From NCBI GenBank assembly GCA_038527485.1, contig JBCBFT010000009.1, forward strand, positions 41,994 to 105,993: a DNA stretch of 64,000 bases, in the 5' to 3' direction. This DNA comes from JALEFZ01 sp038527485 (GTDB lineage Bacteria; Bacteroidota; Bacteroidia; J057). Each line of letters starts with the position of its first letter. The first letter of the stretch is position 1. Of this stretch, positions 41,490 to 50,229 are shown piece after piece. A model generated the notes under the pieces. The model ran no database searches. It was not told the DNA's origin and was given only the letters and a program-made list of their open reading frames with translations. Position numbers and translations under genes: made by a program.

Positions 41490-43649
41490 ATGATCCCAGA
41501 AGGAAAGTACATCAACAGAGACCTTAGTTGGCTGTCATTCAATTATCGAGTGCTGCTAGAAGCGAGCGATGACAGCTTACCTATTTATGAGCGATTGAAG
41601 TTCTTGGCGATATACTCCTCAAATATGGGAGAGTTTTACCGAGTACGGGTAGCCTCTATCCAACGTCTGCTTCAGCTGAGCAAGAAGATTTCTCCCGATG
41701 AAAAGGAAAAGTTAAAAGCAAATGAGGCATTATTAGAAGCCATTCATAAAGAGGTCTTTCGCCAGCAAGAGACATTTGGGAGTATTTTTCATCAGCAAGT
41801 ACTGCCTAAGCTAGCCGAGCACAACATTGTCTTACTACTGGATACACCTAGCTATATTGCGCATCAGGAGTTTGTGAGGAATTTTTTTGACGAAGAAATC
41901 ACGCCCTATCTGCATCCAGAGTTGCTGCGTAAGAATAAAATTCTCCACTTCTTACGCGATACCACCCTCTATTTAGCTGTAAAGCTTCGCAATCGCCCGC
42001 GTAATTATGAGCAACTGTTGCCTGCTGAGAAATTGATCCTTGCGGAGAAGAAGCGCGTGCGCTATGCCTTGATTCAGATTCCTACACATTATTTTCCACG
42101 ATTTATTGAGTTGCCCTCGATTGATGGGGTGCGTTATTATGCATTTTTGGACGATGTGATTCGCTATAATCTGGAACGAGTTTTCCATGGTTACGACGTG
42201 CTTTCTTCACATAGTGTCAAGCTCAATCGGAATGCAGACCTAATGATTGAAGATGAAGACAATGGCAATCTAGTTAAGAAGGTCGCCAATAGTCTGAAAA
42301 AGCGAAGAGTGGGGCTGCCTTCTCGTTTCCTCTATGATCAGGAAATGCCTTCGGTTATGCTCAAATATTTGAGGGATACTTTTGAGTTGAAAAAACGCGA
42401 ATTGGTTCCTGGCGGGCGTTATCACAGCTTTTTTGACTTTTTTGGTTTTCCCAATCCACAGGCACCTGAACTAGAAAGGGAGCCTACCCCCCCACTTCCA
42501 GTGACTGAATTTGGACTATACGCCAATATTTTTGCTGCTCTACAGGTCAAGAGTTGGTTGCTCCATTTTCCCTATCATTCGTATGACCACGTGATCAGCT
42601 TCCTCAATCAAGCGGCAGTCGATGCTCAGGTGAAAGAAATTTATGCTACTCAATATCGTGTGGCTTCGCATTCGCAGGTAGTGAGTGCTTTGATCCGCGC
42701 CGCCCAAAATGGGAAGAAGGTGACTGTATTTGTGGAGATCAAGGCACGGTTTGATGAAGCCTCCAACCTGAAGTCGGCTCAAGAGATGGAAGAGGCAGGT
42801 GTCAAAACCATCTACAGCATTCCAGGGTTGAAAGTCCATGCCAAAGTTGCCATGGTACTTCGACAAGAAGCGGACGGCACTGAAAAAGGGTATGCTTTTT
42901 TGAGCACGGGCAATTTCAATGAAAAAACAGCACGAATTTATACTGACCAGGGATATTTGACCAGTCGCCCTGAGATCATACGAGAACTCAAAGAACTATT
43001 TGCACATTTAGTAAACCGTACATACATCCCCAAAGCTTTTCAGACATTGCTGGTTGCCCAGTTTGGGATGAGGGAGCGTTTTGCTGAGATGCTTCGATTT
43101 GAAATGCAAGAAGCACAAGCAGGGCGGCCTTCAGGAATTTTTATCAAACTCAACAATCTAGAAGATCGCAAGATGATCGACCTCTTGTATGAGGCGAGTC
43201 AGGCTGGGGTTGAGGTGAGGTTAGTGGTAAGAGGAATCTGCTGCTTGCGACCGGGAGTACCTGGATTGAGTGAAAACATAACCGTACGTAGGATTGTCGA
43301 TCAGTTTTTGGAGCACTCACGGATTTTTATTTTTCACAATGCAGGAAATGAAACGTACTATCTGGGATCGGCAGACTGGATGAGGCGCAATCTGAACCGA
43401 AGAATAGAGGTGGCCTTCCCAATTGTGGAACCGAACTTGCAAGCGGAGCTAAAAGAGCTCATGAACATCCAGTGGGCTGATAATGTAAAGGCTGTAACGC
43501 TCAATGAAAACCTAGAGAATATTGCGATAGAAAATGATCAACCCCCCATCAGAACACAGCTAGAAATATATGAGCGTGTCAAACAAGGACTCCTCGGCAA
43601 AAACCCTTCCTCACCTCCTATCCCGCTCCTCTTACCTTCCCACAGTTGA
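41490..43649 (+). CDS. ppk1: Polyphosphate kinase 1
   Basis: A 719-residue PPK1. The N-terminus has INRDLSWLSFNYRVLLEA and FLAIYSSNMGEFYRVRVA, both diagnostic. The catalytic His450 lies in GLKVHAKVAMV, and the second active-site His616 in IFHNAGNETYYLGSADWM. It makes inorganic polyphosphate from ATP, reversibly, and is membrane-associated in many bacteria. Its 3' end overlaps the following methyltransferase by 80 bp if the upstream ATG of that gene is used. Confidence 0.97.
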   Translation: MIPEGKYINRDLSWLSFNYRVLLEASDDSLPIYERLKFLAIYSSNMGEFYRVRVASIQRLLQLSKKISPDEKEKLKANEALLEAIHKEVFRQQETFGSIFHQQVLPKLAEHNIVLLLDTPSYIAHQEFVRNFFDEEITPYLHPELLRKNKILHFLRDTTLYLAVKLRNRPRNYEQLLPAEKLILAEKKRVRYALIQIPTHYFPRFIELPSIDGVRYYAFLDDVIRYNLERVFHGYDVLSSHSVKLNRNADLMIEDEDNGNLVKKVANSLKKRRVGLPSRFLYDQEMPSVMLKYLRDTFELKKRELVPGGRYHSFFDFFGFPNPQAPELEREPTPPLPVTEFGLYANIFAALQVKSWLLHFPYHSYDHVISFLNQAAVDAQVKEIYATQYRVASHSQVVSALIRAAQNGKKVTVFVEIKARFDEASNLKSAQEMEEAGVKTIYSIPGLKVHAKVAMVLRQEADGTEKGYAFLSTGNFNEKTARIYTDQGYLTSRPEIIRELKELFAHLVNRTYIPKAFQTLLVAQFGMRERFAEMLRFEMQEAQAGRPSGIFIKLNNLEDRKMIDLLYEASQAGVEVRLVVRGICCLRPGVPGLSENITVRRIVDQFLEHSRIFIFHNAGNETYYLGSADWMRRNLNRRIEVAFPIVEPNLQAELKELMNIQWADNVKAVTLNENLENIAIENDQPPIRTQLEIYERVKQGLLGKNPSSPPIPLLLPSHS

Positions 43650-44367
43650 TCCTGTGGGATATGCGACACTTGAAACCCTCTCTCAGGCGCGACAGTTCAA
43701 CCGCTGGATGGCATCTATGGTCATCTCATGGTTAAAACCTGGGGCGTCACTGGAAATTGGAGCAGGCATCGGAAATCTCTCCCAGCTCGTATTAGAAGCT
43801 TCCTTTCCATTGACAGTATCTGATGTACACACGGATTATTTGAGGCTCCTAAGACAGAGATTTACCCAATATGCTCACTTTAAAGGATATCACAGACTAG
43901 ATATTGGGAGTAAAGATGATACTACAGGACTCCAACAAGATGGCCAGCCCTTCAACAATATATTCGCCCTCAATGTCATCGAGCATGTAGAAGATGACCT
44001 ACAAGCACTGGCCAACTGCCATGAATTACTTGCTCCAGGTGGGAGAGCGATTATACTAGTTCCTGCGTTTCCATGGCTCTACAATGTATTTGATAAGCAT
44101 CTGGGCCATTTCCGCAGATACACCCAAAAAAGCCTACAGAAAAAAATGCAATCTGTAGGATTCCGCATCATACATAGCCAATACTTCAATGCAATCGGGA
44201 TATTGGGCTGGGCCTTTTCGGGATCTTTACTGCGAAGACCTCAAATTCCTGCGAGTCAAATGAAGGGATTTGATCTGATGGTTCCCCTTTTTCGAAAAAT
44301 AGATCCCCTATTTCAGTCCTGGATGGGCTTATCGGTCTGTTGTATCGGAGAAAAACTTCCCTCCTGA
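43570..44367 (+). CDS. Class I SAM-dependent methyltransferase
   Basis: A 265-residue methyltransferase. Motif I reads LEIGAGIGNLSQLVLEA, motif II/III is ALNVIEHVEDDLQAL, and further on GGRAIILVPAFPWLYNVFDKHLGHFRRY is typical of lipid- or polyketide-related family members. It transfers a methyl group from S-adenosylmethionine, but the substrate is unknown. The ATG at 43570 overlaps ppk1 by 80 nt. A GTG at 43654, just after the ppk1 stop, is a possible alternative. Co-transcription with ppk1 is likely. Confidence 0.85.
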   Translation: MSVSNKDSSAKTLPHLLSRSSYLPTVDPVGYATLETLSQARQFNRWMASMVISWLKPGASLEIGAGIGNLSQLVLEASFPLTVSDVHTDYLRLLRQRFTQYAHFKGYHRLDIGSKDDTTGLQQDGQPFNNIFALNVIEHVEDDLQALANCHELLAPGGRAIILVPAFPWLYNVFDKHLGHFRRYTQKSLQKKMQSVGFRIIHSQYFNAIGILGWAFSGSLLRRPQIPASQMKGFDLMVPLFRKIDPLFQSWMGLSVCCIGEKLPS

Positions 44368-44435
44368 AATCCTCGAAAAAACTCCTAATTTGCAGGACAA
44401 TTTTTTCAGTTTTGGCTGGCCGAGTGAGCTTCCAC

Positions 44436-45485
44436 ATGATCTCTCAACTCCCATTATTACATGCTGAGCGTAAGCTCCTATTGCGTCTGGAGCAAAGCAT
44501 CCACCAGGGACAACCCGTATCCACACATGATGCCTTGCCATTTGTCAATCATGACTATGAACGATTGGAGCAATTGCTGAGAGCAGGGATCATCTATCTG
44601 CGGAGACATACCCTTGCGCTACATGTAGGCGTAGAATATACGCCTTCCCTTCGGAAGCTAAGATTGGATCAAGTGGTCAGCGCTTGGGAAGCATGGCAAA
44701 ATCCCGAGTCAGGAGGCAGCATAGTTGAAAAATCTCGTCTGCTGTGCGAAGCAGGAGAGCTTGCACTGGCATGTCTAGAGAAGCAGGGACTGAAAAGTCT
44801 AGATGGGGAGGAGCGTAGACAATGGCTGGAAGATTTTCAGGTATTTCGAGTAGCTTTCATTTTACCCATTCATCAGACGCCGCGCAGCAAATCTACACTC
44901 CAGCCTTGGTTGAGTGCTTTTTGGGAGGCCGTAGAGGATCTATTTTCGTTGGAGAAAATATATCTAGTCGAGGAAAAGCAGGCGCGCATGGGGCTGTCTA
45001 ATAAGACGGATAGACAAAAACAGGTGGAGGCACTACAGAACATGCGAGCGAGCCAGGAACGGACGCTCTTTTTATCAGAGAAATTGAGTGAGAGTTCAGC
45101 GGTATTCTGGTCAGGGAGACTGGATATTCAGCCCCGTATTTTACCTAGCTATATATACAGTGTGCAAGGTCAAAAGGTAGCCCGAAAGTTAAAGTTGAAG
45201 GCTCTCAACCGAGCAGATATAGAGCCTAACCTGATTCTCTCCTCACAGCAACCTTTACCAACCTTGGAGAGGGGACTCACGCATTGGTGGATGGATTTTT
45301 TAAATCAAAAGAAGGACCTCATGCGATTTCTTGCAGAATATTCAGCGCTCAAAGGCCATTCATGGGAGGAGAAACAAGCACTGTACTATTCGGGGATCTT
45401 ACAATATGGAGCTTCTTTAAAGCGTGGAAAAAAGCAGGTAGAAGTGAACGGTCAACAATTTGAAGCCTTTTTTCCAGATAATTGA
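44436..45485 (+). CDS. Hypothetical protein
   Basis: A 349-residue cytoplasmic protein without signal peptide or membrane helix. It is highly helical and charged. I see no known motif. The ATG at 44436 (MISQLPLLHAERK) is chosen, while the open frame extends back to 44340 and would overlap the methyltransferase. It is probably the third gene of the ppk1 transcript (68 nt after the methyltransferase stop). Its function is unknown. Confidence 0.6.
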   Translation: MISQLPLLHAERKLLLRLEQSIHQGQPVSTHDALPFVNHDYERLEQLLRAGIIYLRRHTLALHVGVEYTPSLRKLRLDQVVSAWEAWQNPESGGSIVEKSRLLCEAGELALACLEKQGLKSLDGEERRQWLEDFQVFRVAFILPIHQTPRSKSTLQPWLSAFWEAVEDLFSLEKIYLVEEKQARMGLSNKTDRQKQVEALQNMRASQERTLFLSEKLSESSAVFWSGRLDIQPRILPSYIYSVQGQKVARKLKLKALNRADIEPNLILSSQQPLPTLERGLTHWWMDFLNQKKDLMRFLAEYSALKGHSWEEKQALYYSGILQYGASLKRGKKQVEVNGQQFEAFFPDN

Positions 45486-45835
45486 TGGGGAAAACATTCA
45501 GATTTCGTCAGAAATAAAACCTTCTCTTATTCCCCTACTTTACATTTAGATTTTAAATACTGAAATAGTCTAGCAGCATTTCACATGATAAAGATTTGCT
45601 TCCATTTTATTTTTACCTGTATATTCCGATAGGAAAACCAAAAGGGCAAAATTGAAAGGTTGTCCCAAAGATATCCAGGGGTTAGATATATTTCTGGTTA
45701 TCATATTGGGCGATGAAGTGTGCACACAGCATTGGAAAGGAGAGACGAGGGGAAAAGTAACGCATAAGTACGCAATGTAGGACTGGAAATTGATTGAGGT
45801 AATCGATCGGTTTTCTCAACTTTGTAACGGCATTC
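45486..45835. other. Intergenic region, 350 nt
   Basis: It contains no convincing gene. Besides the sigma-factor promoter at its right end, a perfect 10-bp palindrome GTGTGCACAC lies at 45718-45727. Otherwise A/T-rich sequence. Confidence 0.5.
45794..45824 (+). promoter_or_regulatory. Candidate promoter of the FecI-like sigma gene
   Basis: TTG at 45794-45796, a 20-nt spacer, then CAACTTTG at 45817-45824 (one mismatch from TAnnTTTG). The leader to the ATG at 45836 would be very short. Confidence 0.4.
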
Positions 45836-46351
45836 ATGGATCTATCAGAGAATCCGCATAAATCGGAAAAAGTCGCATTTAAAAAGCTTTTTGATCAATA
45901 CTACGACGGGATCAGAAATTTCCTGTATTACAAGTCGGGAAATATCGAGTTGGCAGAGGACTTGACACAAGAGGCATTTATGATTTTATGGCGTAAAAGA
46001 GAAAATATTGATCCTGACAAGGTCAAGAGTTATCTCTATACCATTGCCCACAATCTCTTCCTTAATGAAGTCAAGCATCAGAAGGTAGTGATGAAGTATA
46101 ATCAACAACCCATGGCGACGACGACTCAAGAGACGCCTCAATATTTGATGGAGGAAGAAGAGTTTAGGCAAAAGTTGGAAAATGCGATTGCTCAACTCCC
46201 CGAGAAAAATCGAGTGGTGTTTTTGATGAACAGAATTGAAAAATTGACGTATCGAGAGATTGCGGAGCGGTTGGAGTTGAGTGTCAAGGCAGTAGAGAAG
46301 CGTATGCACAAAGCATTGATCCAACTTCGTGAGCTGTACCCACGTATATAA
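45836..46351 (+). CDS. FecI-like ECF sigma factor
   Basis: A 171-residue ECF sigma factor. Region 2 (FKKLFDQYYDGIRNFLYYKSGN, then AEDLTQEAFMILWRKR, SYLYTIAHNLFLNEVKH) and region 4 (LPEKNRVVFLMNRIEKLTYREIAERL) are complete. In Bacteroidota such factors are held by a membrane FecR protein and released when a TonB-dependent receptor binds its ligand. Both partners follow downstream (46521 and 47529). It would direct transcription of the receptor unit and of possible further targets. Confidence 0.93.
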   Translation: MDLSENPHKSEKVAFKKLFDQYYDGIRNFLYYKSGNIELAEDLTQEAFMILWRKRENIDPDKVKSYLYTIAHNLFLNEVKHQKVVMKYNQQPMATTTQETPQYLMEEEEFRQKLENAIAQLPEKNRVVFLMNRIEKLTYREIAERLELSVKAVEKRMHKALIQLRELYPRI

Positions 46352-46520
46352 ATATTCATTCTATATTTCTAGATACTTGCGCTTAGTTCAAGTAGGCATG
46401 AAATCTGTAGGAAGTCAATATCAGCGGTTTACAAGAAAAAAATTAAGATTCAAAGTTTGATAATGAGTAGGGTATTTCGCTGTGGCGTTGTATGATAAAT
46501 GAATTGGAAAAAATTACGAT

Positions 46521-47489
46521 ATGAGTAACGGTTTATCCAACGATGATATCCTTGCCAAATTCCTAAATTACGAAATGGATGCGGCAGAGCTTCCCTCAAA
46601 CGAGGAGGTCCAGTCGTGGATGGAGTTGGCGGATCAAGCAGCTACGTTGGATGTTCCTGCGACTAAAACAAAGGAAAAAGCATGGGCTGAGTTGGAGGCA
46701 AAAATTTCTGCTGAAGCATCCACTACAGCTACCATTCGTCCACTAGCTGCTGAGACATCTAACAAACAAAACTTTGCGCCTTGGTTGGCGAGTGCAGCGG
46801 CGGCTATCGCCCTGCTGATAGGGGTGTATTTTTTCTGGCCTTCAAGCGATGGAGTATTCCATACAGGTCCAGGAGAGATTGCATCCGTAGAGCTTCCCGA
46901 TGGCTCTCGTGTGACTTTGAATGAAAATTCTTCTCTTAACTTTGACAGTGAAAACTGGACATCTGATCGTAAGGTGCAGTTTGAGGGAGAAGGATTTTTT
47001 CAGGTGAAAAAAGGAGAAACCTTCACGGTTCAAACCCCCAATTTGAACGTGCAGGTCCTAGGTACCAGCTTTGATGTCAATACTTCTACAGATCTGACAT
47101 CTGTGGCTTGTGTGACAGGTAAAGTAAAAGTATTCGATCCTGAAGATGAGTCGATCAACGAAGTCATCACTGCCCGAGAATTTGTGCATGTAGATCATGT
47201 CCAATCTCAAATAGAGCTAGGTAAGCGTGAAATGAATGAAGCGAATGTGGAATTGCCTGCGTATGCAACAAAGAAACTTTCCTTCAGCAACACTCCGATA
47301 AACGAAGTTTTAACGGCTGTCGGAGAACAATTTAACGTCGAGATTGTCTATAACGAACAAGACGTTAAGAGGTATACGGGAACATTTTACACAAATAGCT
47401 TAGTAGAAGCCCTTCAATTTATTTGTGAACCCATGGGTTTTCAGTTTATATTTGAAGGAGAAGAATCCGTCCTTATCCAGACCAAATAA
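46521..47489 (+). CDS. FecR-family anti-sigma regulator
   Basis: A 322-residue FecR protein. Residues 1-90 are cytoplasmic, a transmembrane helix lies at about 92-110 (WLASAAAAIALLIGVYFFW), and a periplasmic FecR domain (FHTGPGEIASVELPDGSRVTLNENS) follows. The C-terminal part (LSFSNTPINEVLTAVGEQFNVEIVYN) is the DUF4974/STN-contacting domain. It relays receptor occupancy to the sigma factor. It is 169 nt after the sigma gene and 39 nt before the receptor. Confidence 0.93.
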   Translation: MSNGLSNDDILAKFLNYEMDAAELPSNEEVQSWMELADQAATLDVPATKTKEKAWAELEAKISAEASTTATIRPLAAETSNKQNFAPWLASAAAAIALLIGVYFFWPSSDGVFHTGPGEIASVELPDGSRVTLNENSSLNFDSENWTSDRKVQFEGEGFFQVKKGETFTVQTPNLNVQVLGTSFDVNTSTDLTSVACVTGKVKVFDPEDESINEVITAREFVHVDHVQSQIELGKREMNEANVELPAYATKKLSFSNTPINEVLTAVGEQFNVEIVYNEQDVKRYTGTFYTNSLVEALQFICEPMGFQFIFEGEESVLIQTK

Positions 47490-47528
47490 TTTCGGCTAGG
47501 ATAAGGATCGGGAAAATGTCACCCGCTC

Positions 47529-50114
47529 ATGTCCTGGAGACTCCTAAGTCTGACCCTGTTTCTGCTCATTTTTTCCCTTAAAACTAAGGGACAGGGAGAG
47601 GTACGTGTTATAGACGAGTCATTCCACAAACAGCCTCTGTCATTAGTTCTAGATTTATTAAAAGAGAAGTACGGTCAAGAATTCAACTTTGATGCCTCTT
47701 CTCTCTCAAAGGTCAAAGTCACCTGCGAGTTGCATGGACATTCTTTTGAAGAAGTACTTCCCGTACTGTTAGAAAATACATCCCTCACCTTTCGCAAGGT
47801 GGGGGAATTTTATTTGATCAACCCCATCAAGCGTAAGCAGATTCGTGTACGCGGGATAGTTCGAGACGCCTCGACAAGGTTTCCACTAGGCTATGCGACT
47901 ATTCGCGCACAAGGGCAAGAGGAAATTGGTGTTTATGCCGATAGCACGGGACAGTTCCTATTGGAGCTGACGGAAGGTGAAGTAGATACACTTTTAGTAT
48001 CACACGTAGGATACTTCGTTCAGAAAGTTCCATTCACCACAAGTATGGGACGGAAGTACCTAACCCTGCGCATTCACCGCGATGAAAGCCTACTTCCTAC
48101 AGTTGAGATCGCCGACAATCATTTTCACGGTCCTCAAACCATCAAAATTTCAGATGCACCAGGCGAAGTAAGTATAGATCCCGCTAAGTCGAGTTTGATT
48201 TCAGGCTTTGGAGAGCCAGATTTATTTAGAGCCTTGCAGATGATCCCAGGGGTCTCTTCTGCCGATGAGTCAGCTTCCAATCTCAACGTACGTGGAGGCC
48301 AGCCCTCACAAAACCTTATCCTACTAGATGGAATTACCCTATATCAGCCTTCCCATTTCTTTGGCCTCCTAGGAACTGTCAATACACATGCGATCAAGGA
48401 TGTTTCGCTTTTCAGGGGAGGATACGATGCCAGATATGGGGGGCGTACCGCAGGAGTCATTGACATCACGGGCAGACCAGGCCAAACCACAGAAGACTCT
48501 TACGGAAGTAGCATGAACTTTCTGAATCTGAATGGATATCTAGAGGTACCTCTTAAGAAAGAGAAACTCTCTGTCATGGTAGCGGGCCGTTCTTCTTACT
48601 CCAATCCTGATCAATTGGAAATTGGGCCTTATCAAAATCTCATCCTACAGAGAGTACAGGAAAGTTATCTTTATTCTAGAGAGGAAGTCGATCCCCTGTA
48701 TCGCTTTAGAGATTTCAATACGAAGTTGGTCTGGTTGGCAAGTGATGAAGATCTATTTTCTGCCAGTGTCTATGGAAGCTACGATCAGTTGAAGTACAAC
48801 ATTCCTCAATTTAATAAGGAGCAGCAAGTCGATATGATCACTAAGGGAGTAAGCCTTGGGTGGAATCGACAGTGGAACAAGCGCTGGTACAGCAAGACAA
48901 ATTTGACTTATTCGGGCTATCAGCAACAGTTTCGCTCAGATGCTGAGAGCTCCGATTTACAGATTTCAACCGATCAATACAATGTCATTCACGATCTTGC
49001 GATTCGTCATGATCATGAATGGGAAGTCAATAGAAGAGATAAATTCGAAGCAGGTGTATTCTTCTCCCAGCTTTCTACTTCCTTCTTAGACCGCTATACA
49101 GTTGATACCTTGACCTTCCGAGACAATAACTCTGCACAGACTGGAGGTTTGGCGGGGGCTTACACTCAGTACACCATCTTGCCTGACAATGGAAAATGGG
49201 ATGTGAAACTGGGACTTAGGTACAATTATTATTCTCCCAAAAACAAGAGCTACCTTGAGCCTCGTTTGAACCTCAATTATCACTACAATAAAAACCTTTC
49301 TTTCAAAGCTTCTGTAGGTCGATACAACCAGTTTATCCAACAGCTAGCTACCGTCAATGAGTCCAGCCTAGCTCAATCTTACTGGGCATTGGCAGGACAG
49401 GATTCTCTATTAGTAGCCAACGCCAATCATTTTATACTCGGAGGAACGTATCAAAAGGGGCGATGGACCATAGATTTAGAGTTGTATAATTATGTCTATG
49501 GCAACATTAGGACGGACTCCTTATTATTTGATTATGGGAACAACCGTTACATTCCTGATACTTCTGCTTTTTTAGGAGATGGACGAGCAGATGCAATGGG
49601 ATTGGACTTAATGATCAAGTATGAGAGTTCTCTATACTCTTCATGGATCTCCTACTCTCTCTCAAGTGTACAGTACAATTTTCCAGGCTTCAGCGAAGGG
49701 ACGGATTTTGCTGCATCTTTTGACCGACGCCATTTGATCAGATGGGTACATATGATTAGCTGGAGAAGGTGGCAAGGTTCGACCTCTTTGATTTGGGGCA
49801 CAGGCCTTCCCTTCACGGATATACTTGATACCGATAACCCAGATATAAAGGGGAATTTGCGAAGAATAGAAGCTGTAGGAGCAGTGAATGGGGAACGTCT
49901 ACCTTCCTATCAGCGAATGGATCTTACCCTTGCCTATAAAGTCATCTATAGAGGATCATGGGTTTCACAGATAGGCCTCTCTGCCTTCAACGTATTGAAT
50001 AACCAAAATGCGAAAGATGTGGTCCCATTAGAGACAGGTGGACCAGAGGCTGAGTTGAAATTCAGAAATCTCCTAGGCTTCACTCCTAATATTTTCATAA
50101 ATTTAAAATTTTAG
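47529..50114 (+). CDS. TonB-dependent receptor with STN signalling domain
   Basis: An 861-residue outer-membrane receptor. A signal peptide (1-21) precedes an STN (secretin/TonB short N-terminal) domain at about 25-95 (SLVLDLLKEKYGQEFNFDASSL), then a carboxypeptidase-regulatory-like domain (about 100-180, RVRGIVRDASTRFPLGYATI). The plug (FRALQMIPGVSSADESASNLNVRGG, then PSQNLILLDGITLY) and the beta-barrel follow, ending FINLKF with a C-terminal aromatic. Such receptors import large ligands using TonB energy, and the STN domain contacts FecR. There is no SusD partner, so the ligand could be a siderophore, peptide or glycan. Terminator-like hairpins follow. Confidence 0.93.
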   Translation: MSWRLLSLTLFLLIFSLKTKGQGEVRVIDESFHKQPLSLVLDLLKEKYGQEFNFDASSLSKVKVTCELHGHSFEEVLPVLLENTSLTFRKVGEFYLINPIKRKQIRVRGIVRDASTRFPLGYATIRAQGQEEIGVYADSTGQFLLELTEGEVDTLLVSHVGYFVQKVPFTTSMGRKYLTLRIHRDESLLPTVEIADNHFHGPQTIKISDAPGEVSIDPAKSSLISGFGEPDLFRALQMIPGVSSADESASNLNVRGGQPSQNLILLDGITLYQPSHFFGLLGTVNTHAIKDVSLFRGGYDARYGGRTAGVIDITGRPGQTTEDSYGSSMNFLNLNGYLEVPLKKEKLSVMVAGRSSYSNPDQLEIGPYQNLILQRVQESYLYSREEVDPLYRFRDFNTKLVWLASDEDLFSASVYGSYDQLKYNIPQFNKEQQVDMITKGVSLGWNRQWNKRWYSKTNLTYSGYQQQFRSDAESSDLQISTDQYNVIHDLAIRHDHEWEVNRRDKFEAGVFFSQLSTSFLDRYTVDTLTFRDNNSAQTGGLAGAYTQYTILPDNGKWDVKLGLRYNYYSPKNKSYLEPRLNLNYHYNKNLSFKASVGRYNQFIQQLATVNESSLAQSYWALAGQDSLLVANANHFILGGTYQKGRWTIDLELYNYVYGNIRTDSLLFDYGNNRYIPDTSAFLGDGRADAMGLDLMIKYESSLYSSWISYSLSSVQYNFPGFSEGTDFAASFDRRHLIRWVHMISWRRWQGSTSLIWGTGLPFTDILDTDNPDIKGNLRRIEAVGAVNGERLPSYQRMDLTLAYKVIYRGSWVSQIGLSAFNVLNNQNAKDVVPLETGGPEAELKFRNLLGFTPNIFINLKF

Positions 50115-50120
50115 AAAAAA

Positions 50121-50147
50121 AGAAGATCATACATATGATCTCTTTTT
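50121..50147 (+). terminator. Terminator of the FecI-FecR-receptor unit
   Basis: GATCAT (50125-50130) and ATGATC (50135-50140) form a stem with a 4-nt loop, followed by TCTTTTT. A second small hairpin, AGACAC (50156) with GTGTCT (50167), follows directly. Confidence 0.7.
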
Positions 50148-50229
50148 GAATGATTAGACACGTTTTGTGTCTGATAACAGACGCATTTTTTGTTTTTCAG
50201 CTATTAGATTCTTACCCAAACTAATACTC